DNA from: G965207125 sp965207125
GTDB taxonomy: Bacteria; Pseudomonadota; Alphaproteobacteria; Puniceispirillales; UBA1172
DNA: 64,000 nt
Assembly: GCA_965207125.1 (NCBI GenBank)
Contig: OZ242263.1
Span: 558,001 to 622,000, forward strand
Direction of reading: 5' to 3'
This document shows, piece after piece, positions 55,639 to 64,000 of the stretch. The position numbers and the translations under genes are program-made. Under the pieces are notes generated by a model. The model was not told where the DNA came from. It was given only the letters and a program-made list of their open reading frames with translations, and made no database searches. How positions within the stretch are numbered: position 1 is the first letter of the stretch; the number at the start of each line of letters is the position of its first letter.

Positions 55639-56856
55639 ATGACCGTAACCCCCCAAAATATCCGCCAAGCCCACCAGGAGATGAGCGGCGCGGTCTTGCG
55701 GACCCCAAGCGTCAGTTCCTATGCTCTTGCCCAAATCACCGGCGCGCCGTTTTATCTCAAACTTGAAAACCAGCAAATCACGTCATCTTTCAAACCCCGG
55801 GGTGCGTTCACCCGCATATCGGCGCTTGATCATGATCAACTCAAAAAAGGCGTGATTACCATGTCAGCCGGCAACCACGCCCAAGCGGTCGCCTATCACG
55901 CGTCTCGTATGGGAATCCCTGCGGTGATCGTGATGCCGTCTCAAACGCCTTTTACCAAAGTCAACCGCACCCGCGCCTGGGGTGCTGAAATCGCTCTAGA
56001 AGGACGCAACCTTAATGAGTGCGAGGGGACTGTTGAAAAGATTATGCAAGAGCGCGGCCTGAGCTTAATCCATCCTTATGATGATGAACTTGTGGTCACC
56101 GGACAAGGGTCTGTTGGTCTTGAGATGCTCGAAGACAACCCTGATATAGATACCCTCATCGTCCCGATCGGTGGCGGCGGCTTGATTTCTGGCATCGCCA
56201 CTATCGCCCGTGACATTAACCCATCTATTAAAATTTACGGCGTCCAGACTGAAGCGTGGCCCAATATGGCCTCGGCGATTGCAGGCCAAGAACTCAAAGG
56301 CGGCGGTGCGACGCTGGCTGAAGGGATCGCTGTTAAAAAACCGGGCAAGGTAACAATGCCAATCGTCAAAAATCTGGTTGATGAGATTCTACTCATCTCC
56401 GAAGATATGATCGAAGCGGCGGTTGCGTTCTTAGTAGAACAACAAAGGATTGTCGTCGAAGGGGCGGGGGCGGCAGGCATCGCCGCCGTCATGCAACATC
56501 CTGATTATTTCAAAGGCCGGCACTGCGGCGCGGTAATTTGTGGCGGTAATATAGACGCCCGTCTGCTGGCCGCAGTGATGACGAGAACCATGGCGAAAGA
56601 CGGCAGAATCGCCCGCATCCGAATAGATATCACCGATGAGCCGGGAATGTTGGCCAGCATCACGGCGGCCATCGGCGATTGCAAAGGCAATATTGTTGAG
56701 ATTTTTCATCAGCGCATGTTCCATGATGTTCCAGCAAAACTAGCCAAAATAGATGCGGTGATAGAAACCAGGGGCGGCGGGCATATCGATGAGATTATCA
56801 AGGCCTTAAAAGAGCGAGGGTTTTCAGTCAAAATCCTTTCCGATACAGCAAAATAG
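55639..56856 (+). CDS. Threonine ammonia-lyase (threonine/serine dehydratase) with ACT domain
   Basis: This PLP enzyme deaminates threonine (and serine) to 2-oxobutyrate. The 405-residue protein has the PLP lysine Lys52 in SSFKPRGAF, the glycine loop PIGGGGLISGIA, and a single C-terminal ACT-like regulatory domain (about 325-400, RIDITDEPGMLASITAAIGD). The length and single ACT domain match the short IlvA/TdcB-like form; whether it serves isoleucine synthesis or threonine breakdown cannot be told. It follows hemB by 9 nt. Confidence 0.92.
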   Translation: MTVTPQNIRQAHQEMSGAVLRTPSVSSYALAQITGAPFYLKLENQQITSSFKPRGAFTRISALDHDQLKKGVITMSAGNHAQAVAYHASRMGIPAVIVMPSQTPFTKVNRTRAWGAEIALEGRNLNECEGTVEKIMQERGLSLIHPYDDELVVTGQGSVGLEMLEDNPDIDTLIVPIGGGGLISGIATIARDINPSIKIYGVQTEAWPNMASAIAGQELKGGGATLAEGIAVKKPGKVTMPIVKNLVDEILLISEDMIEAAVAFLVEQQRIVVEGAGAAGIAAVMQHPDYFKGRHCGAVICGGNIDARLLAAVMTRTMAKDGRIARIRIDITDEPGMLASITAAIGDCKGNIVEIFHQRMFHDVPAKLAKIDAVIETRGGGHIDEIIKALKERGFSVKILSDTAK

Positions 56857-56878
56857 GATTTTCGCTGGTACGCACTCA

Positions 56879-57622
56879 ATGGAACAGAATCAAAAACTGA
56901 CTTTTAATACTCCCCTCTCTATGCGGATTGCTCAGCCGAGCCCGTGTTCTTATATCAGAGGCAATGTGGAACAACGCCTCGCCACTGATATCAGCAAGAA
57001 TCCCGAATATCATAATCATCTCGCCCGCGCTGGATTCAGACGTGTTGAAAACCTCGCCTATCGACCGGTCTGCCCTAACTGCCAGCAGTGTATCCCGATG
57101 AGAATTGCCTCAGGCACAGGGGATAAAGGCGAGCTAATCATCAGCAAAAGTCAACGCCGAATCCTGCAACGCAACGCCAAATTAACCCGCCAAATTCTGC
57201 CTAATGAAGTGCGTGATGATCATTTTATGCTGTTTCGCCGTTATCTCGATAATCGCCATCATGATGGTCTCATGGTCGATATGGATCTGGGCAGTTATTC
57301 CTCGATGATCGAAACCAGTCCCGTCCAGAGTGCTATTATCGAATATCGGGATAGTGGACAGTTGTTCGGCGTCGTTCTCATCGATGTCCAAGACGATGGA
57401 ATCAGCGCGGTTTATAGTTTTTTTGACCCCTATTATAAAAACCAATCGCCGGGAATTTTTATGGTGCTCGATTGCGCCGCTGTCACCTATGAGATGGGAC
57501 TATCTTTCGTCTATCTCGGCTATTACATCAAAGCCAGTAGGAAAATGAATTACAAGAAGCAATTCAAACCCGCTCAAATACTCTGGCAAGGCCAGTGGAT
57601 TCCTTTGACGGCGGATTCGTAA
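56879..57622 (+). CDS. bpt: Aspartate/glutamate leucyltransferase (arginyltransferase family)
   Basis: Bpt adds leucine to proteins with N-terminal Asp or Glu, marking them for ClpS/ClpAP degradation (N-degron pathway). The 247-residue protein has the N-terminal CSYIRGNVEQRLATDI with its cysteine, the CPNCQQCIPMRI block, and the C-terminal ATE domain (GISAVYSFFDP, then LGYYIKASRKMNYK). It lies 22 nt after the threonine dehydratase, and its stop codon directly abuts the convergent parC stop. Confidence 0.95.
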   Translation: MEQNQKLTFNTPLSMRIAQPSPCSYIRGNVEQRLATDISKNPEYHNHLARAGFRRVENLAYRPVCPNCQQCIPMRIASGTGDKGELIISKSQRRILQRNAKLTRQILPNEVRDDHFMLFRRYLDNRHHDGLMVDMDLGSYSSMIETSPVQSAIIEYRDSGQLFGVVLIDVQDDGISAVYSFFDPYYKNQSPGIFMVLDCAAVTYEMGLSFVYLGYYIKASRKMNYKKQFKPAQILWQGQWIPLTADS

Positions 57623-59818
57623 TCAGGTGAAACGCGGCGGCTTCGGAAAACCGCTCGGAAGCAGCGTGCCAGCTCCTCCGCGTCGGCCCTGCCATTTGGA
57701 GGTGTCTTTCTCACTGCGCGTTCGGCCGCCCGGCTGCTGCCAGGACAAACCTTCATCCATGGAATAGGTCGTGGCGTCGGCCAACCCTCCAGTTTTATAG
57801 CGTTGCATGATCAAGCCGCGCCCCCGGGTCATGACCGGAATATCTTTTATCGGCACAGCCAACATTTGTCTATTATCACCGACAAACGCCGCCATATCAC
57901 CCTCAACCGGCTTGGCTACCACCATTTTGTGGCCTTTGGCAAGATTGATCACTTGTCGACCATTGCGGGTTCGGGTGACCAATCCTTCACCTTCGGTGAT
58001 AAATCCGCGTCCTTCTCCTGAAACCACAAGCACATGCTGCGCGCCCGCAACAAACATTGCCGTGATGCGATACTCGCGTGCCATTGAGATCATCAGCGAG
58101 ACTGGTTCGCCAAAACCTCGGCCGCCGGGTAATTTATTGGCATTGATCGTAAAAAAACGCCCATTATCCAGCGCAACGATAATCTTATCAGTGCTTTCAG
58201 CGTAGAAATGAAATGCCGCCGCATCGCCTTCCTTGAAGCGAATATCATCGCTATTTTCTATCCGCCCCTTCATGCCTCTGACCCAACCTTGCTGTGAGCA
58301 GACAACAGTAATCGGTTCTTTTTCGAGCAATAACGCACCCGGCTCACTATCAAGCACTGGCAAGGCCGCAAGGCGGGTTCGCCGGTGATCATCACGCTGA
58401 AAAAGAGCTTTAACCGCTTTAATATTTTCAGCGACCATTGCGCGTTGCGCGTCCTCGCTTGCGAGGATTAATTCTATGTCGCGCTGCTCATTTTTCAGCG
58501 CCTCGCTTTCTCTCTTGATCTCGATCTCTTCTAGTTTGCGTAAAGAGCGCAACCGCATGTTTAAAATGGCATCAACTTGGTTTTGATTAAGCGTCCATCG
58601 CGCCATCAACACCGAGGCTGGGTTATCTTCTTCCCGGATAATCGCGATAACCTCATCGAGATTAAGATAAACCACCAAATACCCTTCAAGGGCCTCAAGC
58701 CGGGCTGCAATTTTTTCAAGACGGTATTTTTTTCTGCGTCTTAAAACCACCAGCAAATGGTCAATCCACGCCAAAAGCGCATCTTTGATCGACATAACAC
58801 CCGGCGAGCCCGATGCATCAAGCACGTTCAGATTAAGCGAAATACGGCTTTCCAGATCGGTCATGCGAAATAGATTTTCCATGATCATATCAGCTTCAAA
58901 ACGGCGTGATTTAGGCAGCAGTACCAAGCGCAACTCATCGGTCGACTCGTCCTGAACATCCGCAAGAAAAGGCAGTTTTTTCGCCATAACCAACTCAGCG
59001 ATTTTCTCCACCAGCCGCGATTTCTGCACCTGATATGGAATAGCGGTAATAACGATTTTCCAATTGCCACCACTTTCTTTTTCGGTCATCCAATCCGCGC
59101 GGACCCTGAAACTGCCACGTCCGGTGGCGTAAGCCTCAGCAATCATTTCAGGCGATTCAACCAACACCCCACCGGTTGGAAAATCAGGGCCTTGGACAAT
59201 CGTGGCTATTCTCGCATCGGTGGCTGTTGGATGTTTGAGGAGATGCAAAGCCGCTCCGGTTAATTCAGTGACATTATGCGGCGGGATCGACGTAGCCATT
59301 CCCACGGCGATCCCTTGCGCGCCATTCGCCAGTAAATTCGGGAACGCTGCTGGCAGAACAATAGGTTCTTCATCCTCACCGTCATAAGTCGGTCTGAAGT
59401 CAACCGCATTCTCATCGATTCCATCGAGCAATAACCTTGCGACCATCGTCATGCGCGCTTCGGTATAACGCATCGCGGCGGCGTTATCGCCATCTATATT
59501 GCCGAAATTGCCTTGCCCATCGACGAGCGGATAACGCATAGCGAATTCTTGTGCCAATCTGACCATCGCATCATAAATCGCGCTGTCTCCATGGGGATGA
59601 AACTTACCCATCACATCGCCAACCACCCGCGCTGATTTTTTAAAACCCTGTTCAGGGTCAAGCCGCAGCTGCCGCATCGCATAAAGCAAGCGCCGATGCA
59701 CTGGCTTTAGTCCATCACGGACGTCCGGCAATGATCGTGACGTGATCGTTGATAACGCATAGGCTAAATAGCGCCGACTTAGTTCGGTTGAAAAATCCGC
59801 CTTAATCTCATCACTCAT
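57623..59818 (-). CDS. parC: DNA topoisomerase IV subunit A
   Basis: ParC is the DNA-cutting subunit of topoisomerase IV, which unlinks daughter chromosomes. The 731-residue protein has the DGLKPVHRRLLYAM start block, the active-site Tyr118 (AAAMRYTEARM), and the quinolone-resistance region HPHGDSAIYDAM with Ser79 and Asp83, the usual sensitive-type residues. The C-terminal beta-propeller is partly degenerate, as in ParC rather than GyrA. It ends where bpt ends (tail to tail, zero spacing). recO lies 6 nt upstream. Confidence 0.95.
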   Translation of the reverse strand: MSDEIKADFSTELSRRYLAYALSTITSRSLPDVRDGLKPVHRRLLYAMRQLRLDPEQGFKKSARVVGDVMGKFHPHGDSAIYDAMVRLAQEFAMRYPLVDGQGNFGNIDGDNAAAMRYTEARMTMVARLLLDGIDENAVDFRPTYDGEDEEPIVLPAAFPNLLANGAQGIAVGMATSIPPHNVTELTGAALHLLKHPTATDARIATIVQGPDFPTGGVLVESPEMIAEAYATGRGSFRVRADWMTEKESGGNWKIVITAIPYQVQKSRLVEKIAELVMAKKLPFLADVQDESTDELRLVLLPKSRRFEADMIMENLFRMTDLESRISLNLNVLDASGSPGVMSIKDALLAWIDHLLVVLRRRKKYRLEKIAARLEALEGYLVVYLNLDEVIAIIREEDNPASVLMARWTLNQNQVDAILNMRLRSLRKLEEIEIKRESEALKNEQRDIELILASEDAQRAMVAENIKAVKALFQRDDHRRTRLAALPVLDSEPGALLLEKEPITVVCSQQGWVRGMKGRIENSDDIRFKEGDAAAFHFYAESTDKIIVALDNGRFFTINANKLPGGRGFGEPVSLMISMAREYRITAMFVAGAQHVLVVSGEGRGFITEGEGLVTRTRNGRQVINLAKGHKMVVAKPVEGDMAAFVGDNRQMLAVPIKDIPVMTRGRGLIMQRYKTGGLADATTYSMDEGLSWQQPGGRTRSEKDTSKWQGRRGGAGTLLPSGFPKPPRFT

Positions 59819-59824
59819 CGATCG

Positions 59825-60571
59825 TTATCCCCTCTCACCAAATTTTTTCACGACAATATCTTCAAAACGCTGCCTGGGCTCAGCTATAGGCCGATGATTT
59901 ACTCCATAAATCTCCCGCGCGAAAAAATGCCCTGTTAGCCGGATTCCGTCAATTAAATCCTCATCGAGGTTTTTTTTCGCGCCACCAAGAAACCCCGGCA
60001 ACGGTAATAATTTCGGGGCGTGCTCACCCGCCACCTCTGCTGTTACCGCCACGCCCGTACGCGGGCTGACATAGGCGAGATTCTCGCTCTCGCCGCTAAC
60101 CCCGCAGTAATCAAGTTGCAACCCAAATCCCGCAAGCGACAGCAAGCCGATCTCCCACCTGATATATCCTGCGAGCCACACCTCGTCCTCGGTCACCCCG
60201 CAAATCATTTTAATCATGTCATTGGTAGCCTCAAACACATTACGCGCTGGCTCACGCTCAGGAATACAGGCCTCAATCAGCACACACATTGATGCAAGCC
60301 CCGCGAGTCTCAACGGATTATCCAGCACCCCCGATATGTTCGAAGCAGTCATTTCCACCGTCATATTGCCGAGATGCTCCTGAAGCCGCGCGCGCCACGA
60401 AACCGTGATCGCGTTACCAGCCTGCAACACCGGACGCATCGTTCTCGACTGCCCGCCGCGCACCATCCCTGCATGACGCCCGTAGTTTTCGGTCAACACA
60501 TTAATGATAGATGCGTCCTCACCAAATGGACGTGCTGATAACATCAGAGCTTTATCGTCCCATTCAAGCAT
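59825..60571 (-). CDS. recO: DNA repair protein RecO
   Basis: RecO helps load RecA onto single-stranded DNA in the RecFOR pathway. The 248-residue protein has an N-terminal OB fold (ALMLSARPFGEDASIINVLTE with GRHAGMVRGG) and a helical C-terminal domain containing GFGLQLDYC. The usual zinc-site cysteines are mostly absent, as in other alphaproteobacterial RecO proteins. It follows era by 3 nt in the rnc-era-recO operon. Confidence 0.93.
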   Translation of the reverse strand: MLEWDDKALMLSARPFGEDASIINVLTENYGRHAGMVRGGQSRTMRPVLQAGNAITVSWRARLQEHLGNMTVEMTASNISGVLDNPLRLAGLASMCVLIEACIPEREPARNVFEATNDMIKMICGVTEDEVWLAGYIRWEIGLLSLAGFGLQLDYCGVSGESENLAYVSPRTGVAVTAEVAGEHAPKLLPLPGFLGGAKKNLDEDLIDGIRLTGHFFAREIYGVNHRPIAEPRQRFEDIVVKKFGERG

Positions 60572-60574
60572 AAT

Positions 60575-61468
60575 TCACGCGTTAAAATCCAAACCCCACG
60601 GTTTATATCGCGCCGGATCATTAAGCCAGTTCTTGCGGTATTTGACATGGGTAAAGAGATGAATCCGCCGATCAAACAGTTTCTCAAGTTCAAGCCTTGC
60701 TGCGACCCCGACCCGATTGATCGCACTTCCCCCTTTACCCAAAACAATTGCCCGGTGACCTTCACGCGCAACATATATAGAGCAACGTATCTCAGCGCTA
60801 CCATCCTCGCGGTCTTGCCAAGTCTCGGTTTCGACGGTCAACTGATACGGTAGTTCTTGATGGAGATTAAGAAACAGTTTCTCCCGCACGATCTCAGCCG
60901 CCAGCAGACGCTGCGGTAAATTGGACAAATCATCAGGATCATAAAGATAAGGGCTGGACGGCATCTCACCAGCGAGCCACGTTAGAATATCCTCGGTTCC
61001 TTTGGCTTTTTTCGCCGATACCATAAAAACTTTACTAAAGGGGAATTCATCTGACATGGATTTTGCCCGATCAATTAGTTTTTCAGGCGTTGTCATATCT
61101 ATCTTGTTCAGGGCCAGGGCGACCTGCATTTTTTTCTTGGTAAGCCCGGCCATAATACGCTTAGTGTCATCGTCTATCATGCTCCGCGCCGCGTCATGCA
61201 GCAGAATAGTAATGTCGCTGTCCCCAGCGCCTTGCCATGCTGCGTTAATCATTGCACGATCAAGGCGTCTTTTTGGTCTGAAAATCCCTGGGGTATCGAT
61301 AAAGATGATCTGGCTTTCGCCGCGCATAGCGATGCCCTGGATACGGCTACGGGTTGTTTGCACTTTCGGTGTCACAATAGACACTTTCTGCCCCACAAAC
61401 GTATTCATCAGCGTTGATTTACCAGCGTTTGGTGCGCCGATAAGTGATACAAAACCTGCCTGTGTCAT
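60575..61468 (-). CDS. era: GTPase Era
   Basis: Era is an essential GTPase that binds the 3' end of 16S rRNA and assists 30S maturation. The 297-residue protein has the P-loop GAPNAGKS at residues 11-18, the DTPG switch motif, NKID, and a C-terminal KH domain (about 220-290, GHRAIVLGKGGSAINRVG). Its ATG overlaps the rnc stop by 4 nt, so RNase III and Era are translationally coupled. Confidence 0.97.
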   Translation of the reverse strand: MTQAGFVSLIGAPNAGKSTLMNTFVGQKVSIVTPKVQTTRSRIQGIAMRGESQIIFIDTPGIFRPKRRLDRAMINAAWQGAGDSDITILLHDAARSMIDDDTKRIMAGLTKKKMQVALALNKIDMTTPEKLIDRAKSMSDEFPFSKVFMVSAKKAKGTEDILTWLAGEMPSSPYLYDPDDLSNLPQRLLAAEIVREKLFLNLHQELPYQLTVETETWQDREDGSAEIRCSIYVAREGHRAIVLGKGGSAINRVGVAARLELEKLFDRRIHLFTHVKYRKNWLNDPARYKPWGLDFNA

Positions 61469-62184
61469 GGGCGTTCTTGCTCCACCAAGCGCGCGTCAAT
61501 ATCTTCAAGAATTGTTTTGGCCGCCTCGTGTTCTGCAAGGCGGAGCGATTTACCAATCCCCTGGGCTGTCATGGCCTCAAGCATCACCTCGACAGTAAAA
61601 ATCGGTGCGTGGTCAGGGCCTTCACGGCCGACCATCTTGTATTGCGGCAAAACCTGATACCGCGCCAGTGCATGTTCTTGAAGCCGTGTTTTGTTATCCT
61701 TGCCCCTCGCCCCTGCCTCAAGCATTGTCTCTTTCCACAAATCGCGCACCACCCGATAAGCGGGGTCTATTCCGCCATCACGCCAGATCGCGCCAATCAA
61801 CGCCTCAAGCGCATCAGCAAGCACCTTATCGGTTTCAGCTAGGGCGGTGTTGTTTTGTACGACCAAGGCCTTGCCAAGATCTAAAGAATGAGCAATTTTC
61901 GCCATCGCGGTGTTTTCAACGCAATCAATGTAAAACCGTGCCATTACCCCTTCAGGACGCTCTTCGCCATCGATAAAAATCATATCCGCAACCACCAGAT
62001 TAATAACGCGGTCCCCTAGAAACTCAAGCCTCTGGTTATTGATAGAAACGCGGAGTTCACTTTGCGCACTGGGATGAAGCAAGGCCTCATCAAGCAAAGA
62101 CATATTGCTAAAACGGTAACCAATCCTATTAAGCAAATCTTCCCTGGCCTTAACCACCGCTTGTGTAAGACGTATTTTAGTCAT
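61465..62184 (-). CDS. rnc: Ribonuclease III
   Basis: RNase III cuts double-stranded RNA and processes rRNA precursors. The 239-residue protein has the catalytic signature QRLEFLGDRVINLVV (residues 51-65), the second acidic site in ADALEALIGAIW, and a C-terminal dsRNA-binding domain (about 160-230). The start overlaps the lepB stop by 4 nt. Confidence 0.97.
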   Translation of the reverse strand: MTKIRLTQAVVKAREDLLNRIGYRFSNMSLLDEALLHPSAQSELRVSINNQRLEFLGDRVINLVVADMIFIDGEERPEGVMARFYIDCVENTAMAKIAHSLDLGKALVVQNNTALAETDKVLADALEALIGAIWRDGGIDPAYRVVRDLWKETMLEAGARGKDNKTRLQEHALARYQVLPQYKMVGREGPDHAPIFTVEVMLEAMTAQGIGKSLRLAEHEAAKTILEDIDARLVEQERP

Positions 62185-62930
62185 TCTATTCCTCGTCCTA
62201 TTCTCTTAAAGCGAATAGCGAAAGGCCACCTCCAAACTTCCCATAAATGCGCCTTGCCATTATGGGAGAAAAATAGAAACTCAGCCCGTCCAATTAGATT
62301 CCGAGCAGGAACCATTCCAACCCCCATTCTGCTGTCGTTTGAGCGGTCGCGGTTATCGCCCATGAAAAAATAATGCCCCTCAGGCACGGTAAAGACCCTC
62401 GTGTCATTCGATAAACTATTGCCAAAAATGCTATCGTTTTCAAACACCGTGTATGTCTTACCACTTGGTAGTGTTTCAGTGAACGCCTTAATATTCTCGT
62501 TTCTTAAAAAAGTTTCTAGGCTCGAATGACTAGTCTCATCTATCGGCGTGCGCACTAGAGCAACGTCATTGATATAAACTACGCTGTCAATCACCTGGAC
62601 CTGATCGCCCGGCAATCCTATCAGACGCTTGATAAAATCGACGTTTTCCTGCCCCGGACGGCGAAAAACTATGACATCGCCGCGTTCAGGTTGATTCTCA
62701 AAAACCCTGCCAGAAAAAGGAATTATTCCAAAAGGAAAAGAATATTTTGAATAGCCGTAGGAAAATTTCGACACAAAAAGGTAATCGCCAATCCGCAAAG
62801 TCGGTATCATCGACCCCGATGGAATACTGAACGGCTCAAACAAAAACGAACGGAAAATCATCGCGATGACGATCGCCCATAACGTTGTTTTCAGCAATTC
62901 GATAAACGGTTTTTTTACTTTATTCACCAT
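62181..62930 (-). CDS. lepB: Signal peptidase I
   Basis: LepB removes signal peptides from exported proteins at the inner membrane. The 249-residue protein has one N-terminal transmembrane helix (about 12-31), the catalytic Ser40 (PSGSMIPTL), Lys101 (FIKRLIGLPGD) and the MGDNRDRSNDSR box. It follows acpS by 12 nt in the pdxJ-acpS-lepB-rnc-era run. Confidence 0.97.
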   Translation of the reverse strand: MVNKVKKPFIELLKTTLWAIVIAMIFRSFLFEPFSIPSGSMIPTLRIGDYLFVSKFSYGYSKYSFPFGIIPFSGRVFENQPERGDVIVFRRPGQENVDFIKRLIGLPGDQVQVIDSVVYINDVALVRTPIDETSHSSLETFLRNENIKAFTETLPSGKTYTVFENDSIFGNSLSNDTRVFTVPEGHYFFMGDNRDRSNDSRMGVGMVPARNLIGRAEFLFFSHNGKAHLWEVWRWPFAIRFKRIGRGIE

Positions 62931-62942
62931 TGTCCCTATCCT

Positions 62943-63329
62943 TTAAGAGGCGGAAAATACCGCAAAAGCCAACGCAATGCCACCATCATCGGATAACGAT
63001 AGATCAAGCTGCCATGATTCGCGTGCTTTACGTTTCGCGCTCGCCAGAGCATTGCCGTATAGCTTCACCTGAGGCGCGCCATTCTGATCGGCAAGAATTT
63101 CCATATCACGCCAGCTGATCGAGTACTTAAAATCGCCACCGATCGCTTTCCAGATCGCTTCTTTGGCGGCAAATCTTGTTGCTAAAAAGCGTGACGCACG
63201 AAGCCGCCCCCGCGCTTGATCTCGCTCGGCTGGAGTAAAAATCCGATTGACGAATCTTTCGCCATAGCGATCAATAGCGCAGGTGATCCGCTCGATAACC
63301 ACCATATCCGTTCCAATACCTAAAATCAT
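62943..63329 (-). CDS. acpS: Holo-[acyl-carrier-protein] synthase
   Basis: AcpS attaches 4'-phosphopantetheine to acyl carrier protein. The 128-residue protein has the magnesium-binding Asp8 (IGTDMVVIERI) and Glu57 in the signature TRFAAKEAIWKAIG. Its ATG overlaps the pdxJ stop by 4 nt. The length is normal. Confidence 0.96.
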   Translation of the reverse strand: MILGIGTDMVVIERITCAIDRYGERFVNRIFTPAERDQARGRLRASRFLATRFAAKEAIWKAIGGDFKYSISWRDMEILADQNGAPQVKLYGNALASAKRKARESWQLDLSLSDDGGIALAFAVFSAS

Positions 63330-64000
63330 ACCGGACGGCGCGCCTTATCCATCAGCGCGCGCATTTGTTGCACAGCCTCATCAAGCCCGATCATAATCGC
63401 CTCGCCGATTAGAAAATGGCCGATATTGAGTTCGACAACCTGTGGAATGGCCGCTATATCAGCGACATTATCAAACCTCAACCCATGGCCGGCATGGCAT
63501 TCAATTCCTAACTCCTCGGCATAGGCGGCGGCTGTTTTAATCCGTTTTATCTCGCCCGCTCGCAGATCACCTTCTGGCAAATTGCAATAATGCCCGGTGT
63601 GAATTTCAATAATATCAGCGCCCAATTCAGCGGCGCTCTCAATCTGTGCTGTTACCGCTTCGATAAACAGTGAGACTTTGATCCCATTGTCTTTAACTCG
63701 TGCGATCATCGGCGCGAGGCGCGGCGCGAGTCTCACCACGTCTAGGCCGCCTTCGGTCGTAATTTCTTCGCGTTTTTCCGGCACGATGCACGCTGCATTC
63801 GGGCGCGTATCCAGCGCGATCGCCAGCATTTCATCAGTCGCCGCCATCTCAAGATTAAGCGGCAGGGCTATATCGTCTTTGAGCCTTTTGAGGTCATCAT
63901 CCCGAATATGCCGGCGATCTTCGCGCAGATGTGCGGTGATGCCGTCGGCTCCTGCTTGTTCTGCAAGAATAGCCGCCGCCACCGGATCAGGATGACCGCC
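63326..64000 (-). CDS. pdxJ: Pyridoxine 5'-phosphate synthase, 5' end cut by window
   Basis: PdxJ closes the pyridoxine ring from 3-amino-2-oxopropyl phosphate and deoxyxylulose 5-phosphate. The frame is open to the right edge; the upstream residues read GGHPDPV, so the true start lies outside, and the GTG at 63982 is an internal valine codon. Visible blocks are AGADGITAHLREDRRHI, LNLEMAATDEM, CIVPEKREEITTEGGLD, IEIHTGHYCN, and GHGLRFDNV. The 225 visible residues are most of the usual 240. Confidence 0.96.
   Translation of the reverse strand, partial: GGHPDPVAAAILAEQAGADGITAHLREDRRHIRDDDLKRLKDDIALPLNLEMAATDEMLAIALDTRPNAACIVPEKREEITTEGGLDVVRLAPRLAPMIARVKDNGIKVSLFIEAVTAQIESAAELGADIIEIHTGHYCNLPEGDLRAGEIKRIKTAAAYAEELGIECHAGHGLRFDNVADIAAIPQVVELNIGHFLIGEAIMIGLDEAVQQMRALMDKARRPV

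Noticed and set aside
61002..61598. 198-codon plus-strand frame opposite era and rnc
   Set aside because: Its protein is low-complexity antisense of era, which is fully supported on the other strand.

Overview
The window is a densely packed stretch of an alphaproteobacterial chromosome. The evidence is gene order and gene type: the run rpsB-tsf-pyrH-frr-uppS-cdsA-dxr-rseP-bamA-ompH-lpxD-fabZ-lpxA-lpxI-lpxB with gltA-gltX-lexA-moeA-moaC-trpC-trpD-trpG, the run pdxJ-acpS-lepB-rnc-era-recO-parC, LpxI instead of LpxH, an Asp-type HemB, and a short-chain-fatty-acyl type XRE regulator. A marine, moderately streamlined lineage (for example SAR116-like) would fit, but that is inference; I cannot place it below class level from sequence reading alone.

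Layout. Positions 2-1944 hold the end of sucC and all of sucD (TCA cycle). A ketopantoate-reductase-like gene and a divergent XRE/DUF2083 regulator follow, with a 23-bp palindrome between them (1959-4640). An NAD-dependent formate dehydrogenase operon follows (4625-9109, leftward), in which the FdsG and FdsB subunits are fused into one protein. A divergent quinone oxidoreductase lies at 9248-10240. From 10311 to 22327 lies one giant leftward gene for a repeat-rich RTX/cadherin/VCBS-type secreted protein of about 4,005 residues. It is split in two by one missing base near 17192 and carries an intragenic 1.6-kb duplication. Then come rpsI-rplM (leftward), the rightward block trpG-trpD-trpC-moaC-moeA, lexA, gltX and gltA (23701-31576), and the long leftward envelope/translation block lpxB to rpsB (31573-46041). 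After a 0.64-kb gap come dnaE, lolD and lolC (leftward), a proS gene riddled with single-base homopolymer indels, and an adjacent 3-hydroxyisobutyryl-CoA hydrolase gene with one indel. Last are hemB, a threonine dehydratase and bpt (rightward, 54613-57622), then parC-recO-era-rnc-lepB-acpS-pdxJ (leftward, running off the right edge).

How it fits together. Most genes are housekeeping: lipid A and outer-membrane biogenesis (LpxA/B/D/I, BamA, Skp, RseP, LolCD), isoprenoid and phospholipid synthesis (Dxr, UppS, CdsA, AcpS, FabZ), translation (S2, EF-Ts, RRF, S9, L13, GltX, ProS), tryptophan and molybdopterin synthesis, the SOS regulator, replication and repair. The molybdopterin genes moaC and moeA are relevant to the formate dehydrogenase, which needs the cofactor. 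Start/stop overlaps of 4-11 nt are common, and several convergent gene pairs abut or overlap with no room for a terminator. I found no CRISPR array, insertion sequence, prophage, tRNA or rRNA. The accessory elements are the giant secreted protein and, less so, the regulator/ketopantoate pair and the formate dehydrogenase. I did not find a convincing wholly new multi-gene system. The points most worth checking are the broken giant gene and its duplication, the clustered indels around proS, the acidic 36-residue repeat tail on ribosomal protein S2, and the palindrome upstream of the XRE regulator.
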